Shown: positions 46,158 through 56,765, counted from the first letter of the stretch. The stretch is 64,000 nucleotides of DNA from Falciphora oryzae (GCA_000733355.1 JNVV01000008.1:62001-126000); one strand, 5' to 3'. Notes: a model not told the origin generated them from the sequence alone. Made by a program: numbers and translations.

Positions 46158-48073
46158 ATGAATTTGACACGCTCGGGGCTCGTGCTCGTCACGGCTCTGG
46201 CGTCGTCGGCCGATGCGCTGAGGACGGCGCCCGGGTCGCCGTGCTCCAAGGAGTGCGGAAACGTGCTCTCGGCCACGACGCCCGACGACATGGAGTGTTA
46301 CGACGACCCCTCGAGATACTCGTCCACGGCCGCCGGCACTGTCCTGCGCAACTGCATCACATGCCAGATGATGAGCACGTACGCCAGCGACGACGGCCAG
46401 TCCGACCTCCAGTGGCTTCTCTGTGAGTGATGGGCACCCTTCTATGTCCAAACGGACAAGGCCCAGAAGGAGATTCCAAGTCCTAACACGCCGGCGCACG
46501 CGTTTCCCATTAGATAACCTAAGATACACATCGTCAACCTGCTTGTTTGGATTTCCCAACAACGAAGCCAAGAAGCTCAACACTGGGCCATGCCTCACAC
46601 GGTAAGCTCTTTTTTTTTTTTTTTTCTCGTGTTTATTGCCCCTTTCCGTTCTACTCCGCTGTCCTGGCAGCAAGACCACATCAACGCACCTGGCCGCTCA
46701 GAGCGGCCCGCCCGGACATCCACAGTGCTAACCCGTCCCACGTCAGCACCGCATGTGAGCCCTTCAAGGGGTCCCTACAGTGGCAGAACCTGTCGACCAC
46801 CGCGAAGCCGTACGACTACTGCAAGCTGTGGGACGAGTTCCAGTTCACAAAGTGCAGCGCCTGCCTGGCCCCTGGTCGCCATTATGTGGCCGCAAACATG
46901 ATGACCATGCTCGACGCCGCCTGCCAGCAGAAGCCCGAAGAGGGCCGCACAATCAGCGTCTCTGACCAGCCCTTCTCATCCACCATCATCACGGTCACCG
47001 ACCCTTCCCCGATCGGCACCTTCAGGCCCGACGAGGGCCCCCTCACACTCGGCGCCAAGGTCGGCATCGCGGCCGCGGGCGTCGTGCTGCTGCTTCTCGC
47101 TGCCGGCTGCGGCATCATCTGCAACGGCAAGCGCCGCCGGCGAGCCTTCCTGCGCAATCTCGAGAAGCGCCAGGCCCAAGGCCACATCGGCGGCGGTTTC
47201 GGAGGTGGCGGTAGCAGGGGCCGCTGGCCCGGGAGCCAGGGCGGCGGCGGCGGCGACATGTTCGAGACGCCCGTCAGCCAGAAGCCGCTCTTCACGAGCT
47301 GGGAGCAGTCGCCGGTGTCGGCGCACACAGACCAGACGGGCTTCTCAACGGGCCTGTCGCCCGCCGTCGAGAAGGGCGGCGCGGGAGGGGCGGGCCCGTC
47401 CAGCTTCCCCTCACGCTACTTCTCGCCATACAGCAGCCAGTTCAATAGCCCCGTCAGCGGGCAAGAGAGCACGCCGACGCAGTGGCCGCAGCCCGACGGC
47501 CAGCCGCAGCCGCAACAAGCGGGTATCAGCGGTGGCCTTTCTCCTGGAGGTTGGCCGACTAGCACGCAAGAGAAGCTGCTCCAGCTGGCGCGGATGGAGC
47601 AAGAGCAAGAGGAGGCGTATCGCATGCAGCTTGCGCTGCATCAGCAGCAGCTCCAGCAGCAACAATTACAGCGGCAACAACTACAGCAACAACAGCAACA
47701 GCAACAACCAGGCGGGCTGTATCCTCAGGACATCGGCCTCGCATTCGGCGGCGACGACCCCAGCCTGCGGTCCAAGGCGTCGGCGCAGAGCATGCAGTCG
47801 CACGAGGGCCAGCAGCAACAACAACAATACCCGCCGCCGCCCCAGCAGCCGCAACAACACCACACTCAGAGCAGCCCGTGGGGCTTCTCCGACGTCAAGG
47901 GGAAGCAGGCGGACTACTACAAGAGCGAGGAGTACGAGCTGCACGAAGTCGACAGCAACGGTAGCATGCGCGTGCCGCCCGGGGCGCCCATGGCCCCCGT
48001 GCTGAACCACCCGGGCTACGGGAGGTATCCACCGCCACCGGCCCCGGCGGCGGTGAGACCACAGTGGCTGTAG
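46158..48073 (+). CDS. single-pass Cys-rich surface protein (family B, copy 2)
   Basis: Predicted 559-aa type I membrane protein. Exons 46158–46422, 46514–46601 and 46747–48073, with 91- and 145-nt GT–AG introns; the second intron carries a long T run just after its donor. The signal peptide SGLVLVTALASSADA precedes a Cys-rich ectodomain: APGSPCSKECGN, NCITCQMMS, WLLYNLRYTSSTC (across intron 1), TACEPFKG, KCSACLAPG and MMTMLDAACQQKP. The membrane segment AKVGIAAAGVVLLLLAAGCGII is followed by basic KRRRR and a long tail with Gly-rich, Pro-rich and extended poly-Gln tracts (47640–47710 and 47810–47830). It shares domain order and the first intron site with 24972–27076. Function unknown. Confidence 0.85.
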
Positions 48074-48564
48074 GGGGTGTCAAGCGGATGTGATGTATCC
48101 GCCCTGTATTCAATGTATTCTTTTGCGCCACAACTATTTTGTCCTGTTGTCGATTAATGTTTTATGTTCGTTTTTGGCGGTTGTTGGCTCGTGAGCCAGC
48201 CTGGAGTTTTTGGAGTATCATCAAGTGGATGGATAATGGATGATGGAGGGAAAATGGAGGGGATGTTTCTCGAGATACCTGGGATCTTCGCGCACAACGT
48301 GCCGTGCCTTTTTATACCAACCTACTTTATATATAAACTGTATGCATAAGTAAATGCAGATTTGATACACAGGCTTGTTTGAATGTCATTATGTTAGTCT
48401 AGGTAACGACACGTAGCCATGTCTTCCCTTTCCTCTTCTTCTAGGCATTATCCTCTAGAACATGGCAGTCGTGATTATTCGTGGCGTCTCGTGGAGTGCG
48501 TATCCATCAAGCGCTCTGCGCCACGTGATCCTCCTTCGTCCCATCAGCCGGGCTGCGCGCAAGC
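48074..48564. other. convergent intergenic region
   Basis: 3' flanks of surface-protein B2 and the C69-type peptidase; AT-rich, no gene or repeat. Confidence 0.5.
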
Positions 48565-50163
48565 CTATCCAAGCCGGGCCTGCGCAGACCCCCGACGCCG
48601 CCGCCTGGTCGGGTGCGCCGGCTGCTTCCAGATGGGCTGGTCCGGGTCGTAACCGACCAGACAGTTCACCGTCTCTGCCCCCTGGCCCGCATCGTTGATG
48701 TTGCTGCCCACCGGGTCGCGCCACCTCCCCGTCAGCTTGACGTACTGGTCCAGCGCGTCCGCGACGGTCCTCCCCAGCTCGACCGCCTGGCCCGCGCGCG
48801 CGTGCGAGAAGTGCGTCAGCAGGCCCCTCGCCGCCTCCCTGTCTCCCTTCTCCAACAACGCGCGCGCCCCGCGCTCGACCCAGGCGTCGACGTCCGCCCT
48901 GCTCCGGCTCTCGAACCCGGTCAGCATGCGCGTGACGACGGGCATGTGCGCGGCCGGGTCGGCGCACATGTAGTACAGAACGCGCTTGAAGACGCGGCCC
49001 GCAAAGGTGGACGCCTCCTGGAGCTGGTAGTCCGGGTCGAGGAAGGACCCCGACGCGCCGGTCGTCAGGTAGCGGTGCTCGCCGAACTCGGGCGGGATGG
49101 AGTTGACGCCCAGCCACCAGGGCACAAAGGGGCTGGCGACGGAGCCGGTGGGGGCGACCCAAACACGCAGCAGGTCCGGGTCGGCAGCAGTGCTGTTACC
49201 GCCGAGGCTAAGCACCTGCCCGTAGCCGGCCTCGTCGTCCGAGATGCGGTGGTCGCGCACGCGCGCCATCAGCTTCTCCTCCGTTAGGGGGACCATGGCG
49301 CGCGTGGCGTCCTCGAGCGCGGCCTGCGACATGAACTTGAAGCCGCCGTCGCGCATCGTCTTGTTGCCGGAGCGGTCGCCGTAGGCTTCGTACACGTTGA
49401 ATGGTTTCCCGCTCTTGCTGCTCCACCACCCTTGCTCCACGGCAAAGGACACCAGGTTGGCGGACCCCATGTGGTCCGGACTGGAGGTGAAATCGACGGG
49501 GAAGTCGCCGATGTAGCCCGGATACAGGACGCGCACGTCGCCGGCGCCCAGGCGCTCGGCCGCCCAGAGCTTCTTGCCGCCTGCCATCTCCCACACAACC
49601 CACCCTTCGTCCTTGTCCGCGATCAGGTGCGTGTTGCCGCCGTACGTCGCCTCGCCGTACTGGCCCATGAGCTTCCCGATGATCTCGACGCCCTCGCGGG
49701 CGCTGCGCGCGCGCTCCAGCACGATGCGCGCCAGGTCGCTGTACTGCACGCCCGTCTGCGGGCTCGGCGTCATCTTCACCAGCTCGTCGCGGTTCTGCGC
49801 CCAGACGTCGCGCACCGCGACGCCGTGCTCGTTGAGCCCGCCGTTTGTCAGGGGAGCCGGGAACCCCTCAAAGTCCGAGTACTCCATCGACAGGTACCGG
49901 AAGGTGTGGCTGGCCTGCGGGATCTGGAACGGCTTCCCCGGGATGCTGGCCTTGTCGGTCACGCCGACGGTGATGGTGGCGTTGGGCGCGTGGTCGCGGG
50001 CCGGGAAGAGCTGCAGCCAGTGCGACGACACTTCTTCGCCGGTCCCGCCGACCATGACGCTGCCGTCGGCGGTTAGCGCCTTGCCGACGTAGAAGGCGTA
50101 GCTGGCGCTCGCCGGCCCGGCCAGGGCGGCGAGGGCGGCGGCGGTGACGACTGCGCGCAACAT
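48565..50163 (-). CDS. secreted C69-family dipeptidase-like protein
   Basis: Single-exon gene, 532 aa, related to peptidase family C69 (dipeptidase A), N-terminal-nucleophile hydrolases. The signal peptide VVTAAALAALAGPASA ends at Ala20, so the mature protein would start SYAFYVGKALTADGS. Further family marks are GGTGEEVSSHWLQLFP, FPAPLTNGGLNEHGVAVRDV, TGVQYSDLARIVLERA, TYGGNTHLIADKDEGWVVWE, GYIGDFPVDF, VSFAVEQGWW and WVAPTGSVASPFVPWW. In the classical family the first mature residue is the nucleophile Cys; here it is Ser21 (codon AGC). The ATG at 50163 is chosen because the signal peptide starts there. The C-terminus ends in an Arg-rich stretch. It shares a divergent promoter with the omega-amidase. 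Activity cannot be assumed. Confidence 0.88.
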   Translation of the reverse strand: MLRAVVTAAALAALAGPASASYAFYVGKALTADGSVMVGGTGEEVSSHWLQLFPARDHAPNATITVGVTDKASIPGKPFQIPQASHTFRYLSMEYSDFEGFPAPLTNGGLNEHGVAVRDVWAQNRDELVKMTPSPQTGVQYSDLARIVLERARSAREGVEIIGKLMGQYGEATYGGNTHLIADKDEGWVVWEMAGGKKLWAAERLGAGDVRVLYPGYIGDFPVDFTSSPDHMGSANLVSFAVEQGWWSSKSGKPFNVYEAYGDRSGNKTMRDGGFKFMSQAALEDATRAMVPLTEEKLMARVRDHRISDDEAGYGQVLSLGGNSTAADPDLLRVWVAPTGSVASPFVPWWLGVNSIPPEFGEHRYLTTGASGSFLDPDYQLQEASTFAGRVFKRVLYYMCADPAAHMPVVTRMLTGFESRSRADVDAWVERGARALLEKGDREAARGLLTHFSHARAGQAVELGRTVADALDQYVKLTGRWRDPVGSNINDAGQGAETVNCLVGYDPDQPIWKQPAHPTRRRRRGSAQARLG

Positions 50164-50920
50164 TCTTGTGCTCGGTGCTGCCTGGACTGGACTGGACTGG
50201 ACTGGACCGGCTGGTGCCAAGATCAGGACAAGGCGAGCGGGGAGGCCCCGGTGAGCGGCATGCTTTCTTTTATTTACTTTTTTCTCCTTCGAGGTTGCAG
50301 CGACTCGGCGTCCCGTCGGGTCGGCCTTCTTTGCGGCCCCGCAGCGAATTTCCGGTATCGCTGGAGATGGAGATAACGACGGGGCTGTCCCGTTTCCTGG
50401 GGAGATATTTGATCTCCGACTCTGTCATCCGTCCAGTCCTCCATTCTCCGCTCAAGAAGATAAAAAGCATGCTTATAATTGAGCGCATGTCTGACCCAAA
50501 AAGCCGGGTCAGGGGTTCAGGAGTCACAATAGCTGGTGGTGAGATTGGGCCAAGACAAACACACCACAAGAAACCCTAACCCCCAACTCGACGATGCCGG
50601 GCTCTTACGTGACCGTTACGTGTATCCAAAAAACAAAACATACAACACCGAGGATTCCCCAGTGGTCACCCACCTGAGTACTAGTTCGGCCCTCACTGGT
50701 TTGACTAGGGGAGAGCGGACGGGATCCCGTATATTCCAGTGGGTATGGTCGTATGTGGTGGAATACTCGCGTCCTGGCCTTGATATAGGTTGAACCGGTG
50801 CAAATCCTTCCCGCACTGCCGAGCCACCACCGGCGCCTACCGAGGAGAGGGGCGCGGGGGGCGACATCGGCCGAGGGGCCCCGGAAAAGCGTCACCACCG
50901 CCCCTCCGCACCACACTACA
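50164..50920. promoter_or_regulatory. divergent promoter, C69-type peptidase / omega-amidase
   Basis: 757 bp between two outward-facing ATGs. It contains five tandem CTGGA pentamers at 50182–50206, inside the likely 5' UTR of the peptidase gene, and a telobox-like AAACCCTAA at about 50572–50580. Confidence 0.5.
50182..50206. repeat. five tandem CTGGA pentamers
   Basis: Perfect 5-bp unit repeated five times, 19–43 nt upstream of the peptidase ATG on the minus strand. It could vary in length between strains. Confidence 0.8.
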
Positions 50921-52087
50921 ATGCGGAGAGCGCTCACAACGGCGGCGGTGGCGACGGCGAGGACAACTACCCGCACAACCATCTTCTCGTCCGCTTCAAA
51001 GTCCACCATCTCTCACAAGCCCAGGCTAGCAACAGCACAACAACCCCTCTTGCCGCCGCTGTTCCCCCCAGGAGTCGTCGCCCGAACCACGCGAGCCGCA
51101 ATGTCCACAACAGCAGCAACACCATCCGCATCCGACGAGCGCGGCGCGGTCCTGAAGCAGCCCGTCCGCGTCGCCTGCGTCCAGCTGTCCAGCGGCGCCG
51201 ACAAGGCCGCCAACCTGTCCCGCGCGCGGTCTAAGATCCTCTCGGCAGCCTGGGACGGGTCGGCCAACATCGTCGTGCTGCCCGAGTGCTTCAACTCGCC
51301 CTACGGCACCGCCCACTTCCCCACCTACGCCGAGCAGCTCCTCCCGTCCCCGCCCACACCCGACCAGTCCCCCAGCTTCCACGCCCTGGCCGACGCCGCG
51401 CGCGAGGCGGGCGTCTACCTGGTCGCGGGCTCCATCCCGGAGCTGGCCCTCGAGAAGAACGACAAGGGCGACGAGGTGAAGAAGTACTACAACACGGCCC
51501 TGGTCTTCTCTCCCGACGGCAAGCTCCTCGCGACCCACCGCAAGGTGCACCTCTTCGACATCGACATCCCCGGCAAGATCACCTTCCGCGAGTCCGACGT
51601 CCTCTCGGCCGGCTCCAAGGTCACCCTCGTCGACCTGCCGCCCTACGGCAGGATCGGCCTGGCCATCTGCTACGACGTGCGCTTCCCGGAGCTGGCCGCC
51701 ATCGCGTCGAGGCGCGGCGCCTTCGCCCTCTTCTACCCGGGCGCCTTCAACCTGACGACGGGCCCGCTGCACTGGCAGCTGCTGGCGCGCGCGCGCGCCG
51801 TCGACAACCAGCTCTACGTCGCGCTGTGCAGCCCCGCCAGGGACATGGCCGAGGGCGTCTACCACGCCTACGGCCACAGCCTGGTCGCCGACCCCATGGC
51901 GGGGGTTCTGGTCGAGGCGGGCGAGGACGAGGAGATCGTGTACGCGGACCTCACGCCCGAGGCCATCGAGAGCGCGAGGAGCGGCATCCCGCTGCGCACC
52001 CAGCGCCGCTTCGACGTCTACCCGGATGTGAGCAAGGGCGACGTCAAGTTCTCGGACCCGGGGCAGGACGGGATTGTTAGTAAGTAG
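50921..52087 (+). CDS. omega-amidase (Nit2/Nit3-like), nitrilase superfamily
   Basis: Hydrolyses alpha-ketoglutaramate and alpha-ketosuccinamate, closing the glutamine/asparagine transamination cycle. Single exon, 388 aa. The Glu–Lys–Cys triad is Glu122 (VVLPECFNSPYG), Lys208 (THRKVHLFDIDIPGK) and Cys250 (GLAICYDVRFPEL). ITFRESDVLSAG, FNLTTGPLHWQLLARARAVDNQ and YHAYGHSLVADP are typical of the Nit2/omega-amidase branch rather than Nit1/NitFhit. Residues 1–60 are Arg/Thr/Ser-rich with no acidic residues and look like a mitochondrial presequence. An in-frame ATG at 51101 (MSTTAATPS) would give a 328-aa cytosolic form of normal family length. The reading frame upstream of 50921 has no ATG. Confidence 0.9.
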   Translation: MRRALTTAAVATARTTTRTTIFSSASKSTISHKPRLATAQQPLLPPLFPPGVVARTTRAAMSTTAATPSASDERGAVLKQPVRVACVQLSSGADKAANLSRARSKILSAAWDGSANIVVLPECFNSPYGTAHFPTYAEQLLPSPPTPDQSPSFHALADAAREAGVYLVAGSIPELALEKNDKGDEVKKYYNTALVFSPDGKLLATHRKVHLFDIDIPGKITFRESDVLSAGSKVTLVDLPPYGRIGLAICYDVRFPELAAIASRRGAFALFYPGAFNLTTGPLHWQLLARARAVDNQLYVALCSPARDMAEGVYHAYGHSLVADPMAGVLVEAGEDEEIVYADLTPEAIESARSGIPLRTQRRFDVYPDVSKGDVKFSDPGQDGIVSK

Positions 52088-52767
52088 GCGCGGGGGATTG
52101 GATACTGCTGGTCAACGCGTGGGAGCGGCATTACTGTAACAACATGGCACTGTACAACCCTACCTACGCAGTTTAGATGACTGCTTATAGATGGTGCGCA
52201 ACCTCTGCCACTCGTTTTGGGGGGGGGGAAGTCTTTGAAGTGAGGGTTCGTCGAGCGTGCCCAGTCTCGTTCTCGACAAAAAAAAAGATGGCACCCCCGT
52301 TGTCCTAGTTTTCCTGTATCCTTTCCCGTTTTTTGAATAAGTGTTCGCCGAGCGTCCCCGGGTCGGCCACGGAGCGATAGGCAGGGACCTATTTACTAGG
52401 GTTTAATATCGATTATCACTATACCCTCGCCTTGCCGCCCGTTGCGCTGGCGCTTTTCGTTTTTTTTTTTTTTTTTGGTTTGGTTGGTCGAGAGGTACGA
52501 GACGTAAAGATATTTCCCTCCACAGTAGACGACGACACCACTGACGCCGACGACAGCCTTCAGGCGGAACTTCCCCTCCTCGATGGTCTCGCCGCGGATG
52601 TCGGGGAGCCCGGAGGCGGAAGGGACGGGATCAAGCATGGAAACCATCAAAGCCAATGTAAAATTACCAGCACTAGGATAGCGGCTACTCAGTAGGCGAT
52701 ACAACTGAGGATTCAGACTCGGCCCTTCAATTTCTGACGCGACTTTTAAGCTCGTGGACGATTTGTT
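52088..52767. other. omega-amidase to methyltransferase convergent region
   Basis: Contains a G9 run (about 52220–52228), T16–T18 runs, two copies of a GTTCG(T/C)CGAGCGT motif (52244 and 52343) also found at 57000, and a short coding-like remnant on the minus strand (separate entry). Confidence 0.5.
52396..52647 (-). pseudogene. coding-like remnant of an unidentified gene
   Basis: The minus-strand frame from the ATG at 52647 reads through a stretch that looks translated: GLPDIRGETIEEGKFRLKAV then VGVSGVVVYCGGKYLYVSYL, with GC-rich third positions over about 52480–52640, unlike the AT-rich flanks. It then runs into poly-Lys from a T tract and stops. No start context, no further exon and no family that I can name. 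It could be the broken 3' end of a lost gene or the tail of a transferred fragment. Confidence 0.3.
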
Positions 52768-54743
52768 TCACTCCGGTTTCTGTCCATAAGTGACAACACT
52801 GTGTTAAGTTGTCAACAGACATTGGGTTAGCGGCTGGCTAATACCAAAGCGAAAGTGGAGTTGCATTTTGCTTCAACTCACATCCGCCAGTATCCGTGAA
52901 TGTTCCTGTTCTGCAAATCCTTGCGGACGTCTACGAGGAAAACCTCGAGCTCATCAGGTGCCCAGTTCAGCGCGCGGGTGAAGAGAGCGAGGCTGAGGGC
53001 CTGGAGGCCCTGCATTATGTTCTCGTGGCCCCAGGCGCCGAGCTCCTTATGCTTGGGGTCCTTGGGCCAGGTGTTCATCGGCCACTTGTACGTGGTCCGC
53101 ACCACGTTCGTGAAGCCGGCGTCGGTAAGTTGGTCCTTGTATGCCAGGCCCGAGTCCAGCCGGCTGCCTAGCTTAGCGGCCGCCTCGGCCATGAGCTCGC
53201 TCCACCGGTACACGGCACTGTCTTTAGAAAGCGTTCCGTCGTCGGATTCCATGGGGTAGATGGGGTCGAGGAGCTCGATCCAGCCGCCGGGAGAAAGGTT
53301 CCTGGGGTATGGGTGGTGGTTAATATTATCTCGGTCTTTGCGCACGCAGGAGCCCATCGAAAAAAAGGATAAAAACGCATGTTTGCTAACTGGAAAACCT
53401 GCGCGAACAGCTTCGGCCAGTCCGCTATCGAGGCCAACATCATGCGCATGTAGACGAAGTCAAAAGGCTGGTTGTACGTCCACTCCGCCTCGATGTCGTC
53501 AACGTAGAAGGTGACGTTTGGGGGCACACTGTTAATCACAAAAGAGCGTTGCGGCTTCGTTGTTAGCAAACTGCCGGTAGAAATTATTCCTGGTCCCCTA
53601 ATGGCTCATATAGTTGAACCTACAATGACGGCTGGATCGGGCTGAGGTCGACCCCGACCACCTGTGTGATGATTATTAGCTGTCGTGCCACGGTCGAAGT
53701 CAATGTCCGCCGTGATTGATCATCAAAATCTTATACCTGTGCCTCGGGATGCGCGTCGGCTGCATCCGAGCGTTGTCAGTGATATTCGTCAACAAGACAA
53801 AACTTGAACGCAAAGGCCGGACGTACCAAAGTCCATGGCCCAAATGCCTGTTCCGCATCCAGCGTCCAGGCAGCGGTGGATCCGGTGGCCATCCTTGCCG
53901 GCAGGGCAGATATAGAGCCGGTAGTCGGTGGTGAGCATGCACAATTCGTGTTGGAGATCTGAGGTTTGTCACGTTACCCTCATTATTACCGTCACGCGGT
54001 TCGTTTAAAGACTTAGGTCAGGTTAGAGTGCTACATACCCAAACGCTCATTTTCGATCTGAGCGAGTTATACAGGAACAAAATAGCTCCGTCAACATCTG
54101 TCTTTCGTGCATAATCAGGCAGGTAATTAATAAATGTATAACAGGCGAACTACCTCATCGTTAGGCAGGATATAAGCTGTCGAGTATACGGCAGTTAGCA
54201 AACCATGCTCTTGCCCGGTAGGGATATCTTTGAGTCCTGGCCCGAGACCGGGGATACTTGCATCCCGCCTTGAAAGCATGGTAGGTCCGACCGTTCTCTA
54301 TGCGGTACTTGAGAATACTTGACGCGAGGGAAGCGCTGTCCCCGCCGATGGAGTTCTGTTTGTCCGGGTTTTGTTAGCGTACAAACCCGGAGAAAGACAC
54401 ACCCTCGATTGACTGGCGCTCATATATTAGTGGAAAAGAAGGGAACGGGGATCCTTACCACATCGAGCGCAGAATCGTTGTCGTCGCCCACGGTCTTGGT
54501 TTACACACAAGGTTGTTAGCACCTTCACACGTTTCGTGCACAAAGTGGCCGAGGCGAGCTGAATTATCAACGATTTTGGGCATTGCTCACGTCTGCTTCC
54601 AGTACACCATCACCGTGGGCATGCCTGCCAACGTTGGCAGGAGGCTCGTTGGTGGGAGTCGGACCCGGTGGGACCGACGATCCCGGTGCGGGATCTGCCG
54701 CTAGCTGGCTCGGACTGAGTTTCTTCTCGGGCTCACCGGCCAT
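52768..54743 (-). CDS. LaeA/UMTA-like SAM-dependent methyltransferase, 11 exons
   Basis: Class I methyltransferase of the LaeA-like family found in fungal secondary metabolism and regulation. No single frame shows it. Minus-strand exons: 54743–54591, 54494–54459, 54355–54262, 54176–54154, 54057–54039, 53958–53827, 53759–53737, 53661–53624, 53528–53391, 53301–52882 and 52798–52768, all in phase, 368 aa. Intron 3 (54261–54177) uses a GCAAGT donor (GC–AG); only this gives the family motif NGRTYHAFKAGSYILPNDE. The N-terminus is Pro-rich. Motif I is LDAGCGTGIWAMDFADAHPE, then VVGVDLSPIQPSFVPPNVTF, DDIEAEWTYNQPFDFVYMRM and NLSPGGWIEL. The last exon gives the family end VVTYGQKPE. No core biosynthetic gene is nearby. 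Exons as small as 19 and 23 nt make automated prediction prone to error. Confidence 0.88.
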
Positions 54744-55611
54744 GTTCGTCAAGGGCAGCTGGGCGAGCCTACGGTCTGGAAAGTGGGACGGTCCAAACCG
54801 CTCCTTAAATACGTGCAGACTGGAGGGCTGCGACCGATGAAAAGGAGTAAGCAGAGAACTGGTGGTGTGAGGGCGAAACCAGTCCCATCTCATCTGTCTG
54901 AAGCACCTCGGGCTTGTTCCCCGCGTTAGGGCTTTGATACCGTCATTTCCGCAATTTTCATCGGATCCTAACCAAGAAAGAAAAAAAGAAAAAAAAAAAA
55001 AAAAAGGAAAGAGAACCTGTCCGGTATGTACGCATTCCAAGGTTGCCGAGGGGTGATTCCTGCAGCTATGAAGTGACGTGATAGCGCGCTTGAAAGCACA
55101 AAGGTAGGGTAGGAACCTAGACCATCCCTCACTGGGCCCTGGTAAGGGTTAAATGGGGCCCGAACGGATGTTTATCCTGTGCATCCCCGAGACTGCAGCT
55201 CGTCACGCCCGACCGAGTTGTCATTGGTGGCAGCCAGACCGAACCCCTCATCATATGCGAATGGCAGCTTAATTTGGCTTAGCTTGATAGTGGTCATGGC
55301 GACCTAACCATCGTCGCCCCGGCAAGATACGCGCGGGTGACCACTATATGGTGGCGCCAAATAAGAGACGATGGGCCCTCGGTGTGACGAGACCATAGCC
55401 ATACCACATTTTCGCATCTGTCACGAACTAGACTTGTCAACTTTGCAGCTTCGCGCAACGCTCGACCAGCATATCAATAGCGTGAAGCATGGTAAGCTGA
55501 TTGGCCTTGATATAAAAAGACCTGCAATGGGTTCGGGCGGTCGATATTAACTTTGGCACCAGAGGTCGCCGGCCGAATGGATACAGCCGGAGCCGGGCGG
55601 GAGCGAACTAC

Positions 55612-55630
55612 GAGAGAGAGAGAGAGAGAG
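55612..55630. repeat. GA dinucleotide microsatellite
   Basis: About nine and a half perfect GA units. Confidence 0.9.
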
Positions 55631-56561
55631 AATATTTAACGTCGGTGCATCGAGATCTACCTATCCCTGCCTCCCTAAGGGCATACGACGTGCTAGCGCT
55701 ACCTAAGCTTATCTGCACCAGGCTATAGCGCTGCCATCGAAGGCGGCCAACAAATTGAACCCGCAGGCACACGGAAGTCGGGCCGCGTTCCGGCGCTCCT
55801 TGTTGGCGAGCGGGCAATCGGTAGTAGGGCGAAAAGACGCGGGGGCGTTGTAAGCGCAGCGGGTGGTAGTAATGCGATCGGCCAGTAAGTGTACCGGAGA
55901 AAGGAAAGGCCAGGTTTGGGCGGGGACCTCGGGGCCACCCCTAGGTCCGGCCGGGGATGTGAGCTTTACATTGCCATAGGTAGTTGGCTCTCTCACCCAC
56001 GACAAAAAAAACGAGACTGCAATCTGTGTCCCTCCTGCCGGGGAGTACATTGGCCGCGATGAACAACGCTAAGAAAACCGCGACTATACATCTTTTCACA
56101 TTGAAAAAGACGTGATATTATACTTTACGACTGCTGGTAATATACAGCCAGGTTGAATCTTTTATTTCCCATTTGTCTTTCTGGAAATACAAAGGGAAAA
56201 CACCTGGGGCCAAAGTCACTTTGTTTCGCAGTCTCGTTTATTTTGTTGTGGGGGAGGCTCTCAAGGCTGCTAAGTGCTTGGTAGACCGATCGCCGTGCCA
56301 CCTCGCTGGCCGGGCAGGGTTGATCAAATCTCTCTCTACGAAGCCCCAGAAGCAGGAAAGAAGAAAGAGCGTCGCGCTGGGCACTTCTTTTCGGTTCAGG
56401 ACGATGAGCAAGGCGCGGCAGGCGAAAGATAAACACTCCAGCACGGCGACGGCTCGGATGTGTTTTGGAAATCCTGAAAACGCTAGTAAGCTGCTCGGGG
56501 CGCTCAGAAACCTGGCACGTCCCAAATAAAAGCCTGCAACCCCATGCATAAAAAAAGATAT

Positions 56562-56765
56562 AGGAAAGGGCACGGGAAAGGATACAGGAAAGGATACAGG
56601 AAAGGGCACGGGAAAGGATACAGGAAAGGATACAGGAAAGGGTACAGGAAAGGATACAGGAAAGGGTACAGGAAAGGATACAGGAAAGGATACAGGAAAG
56701 GATACAGGAAAGGATACAGGAAAAGATGCAGGAAAAGATACAGGAAAAGGAACAGGAAAGGAACC
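56562..56765. repeat. 12-bp minisatellite, 17 copies
   Basis: Seventeen head-to-tail copies of a unit close to AGGAAAGGATAC. Variant units (GGGCAC, GGGTAC and AAGATGC types) are interspersed at the left, and A-richer variants sit at the right end. Because 12 is a multiple of 3 and the units lack stops, long repetitive frames open on both strands (KGYR on plus; PVSF or CILS on minus). Confidence 0.95.
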
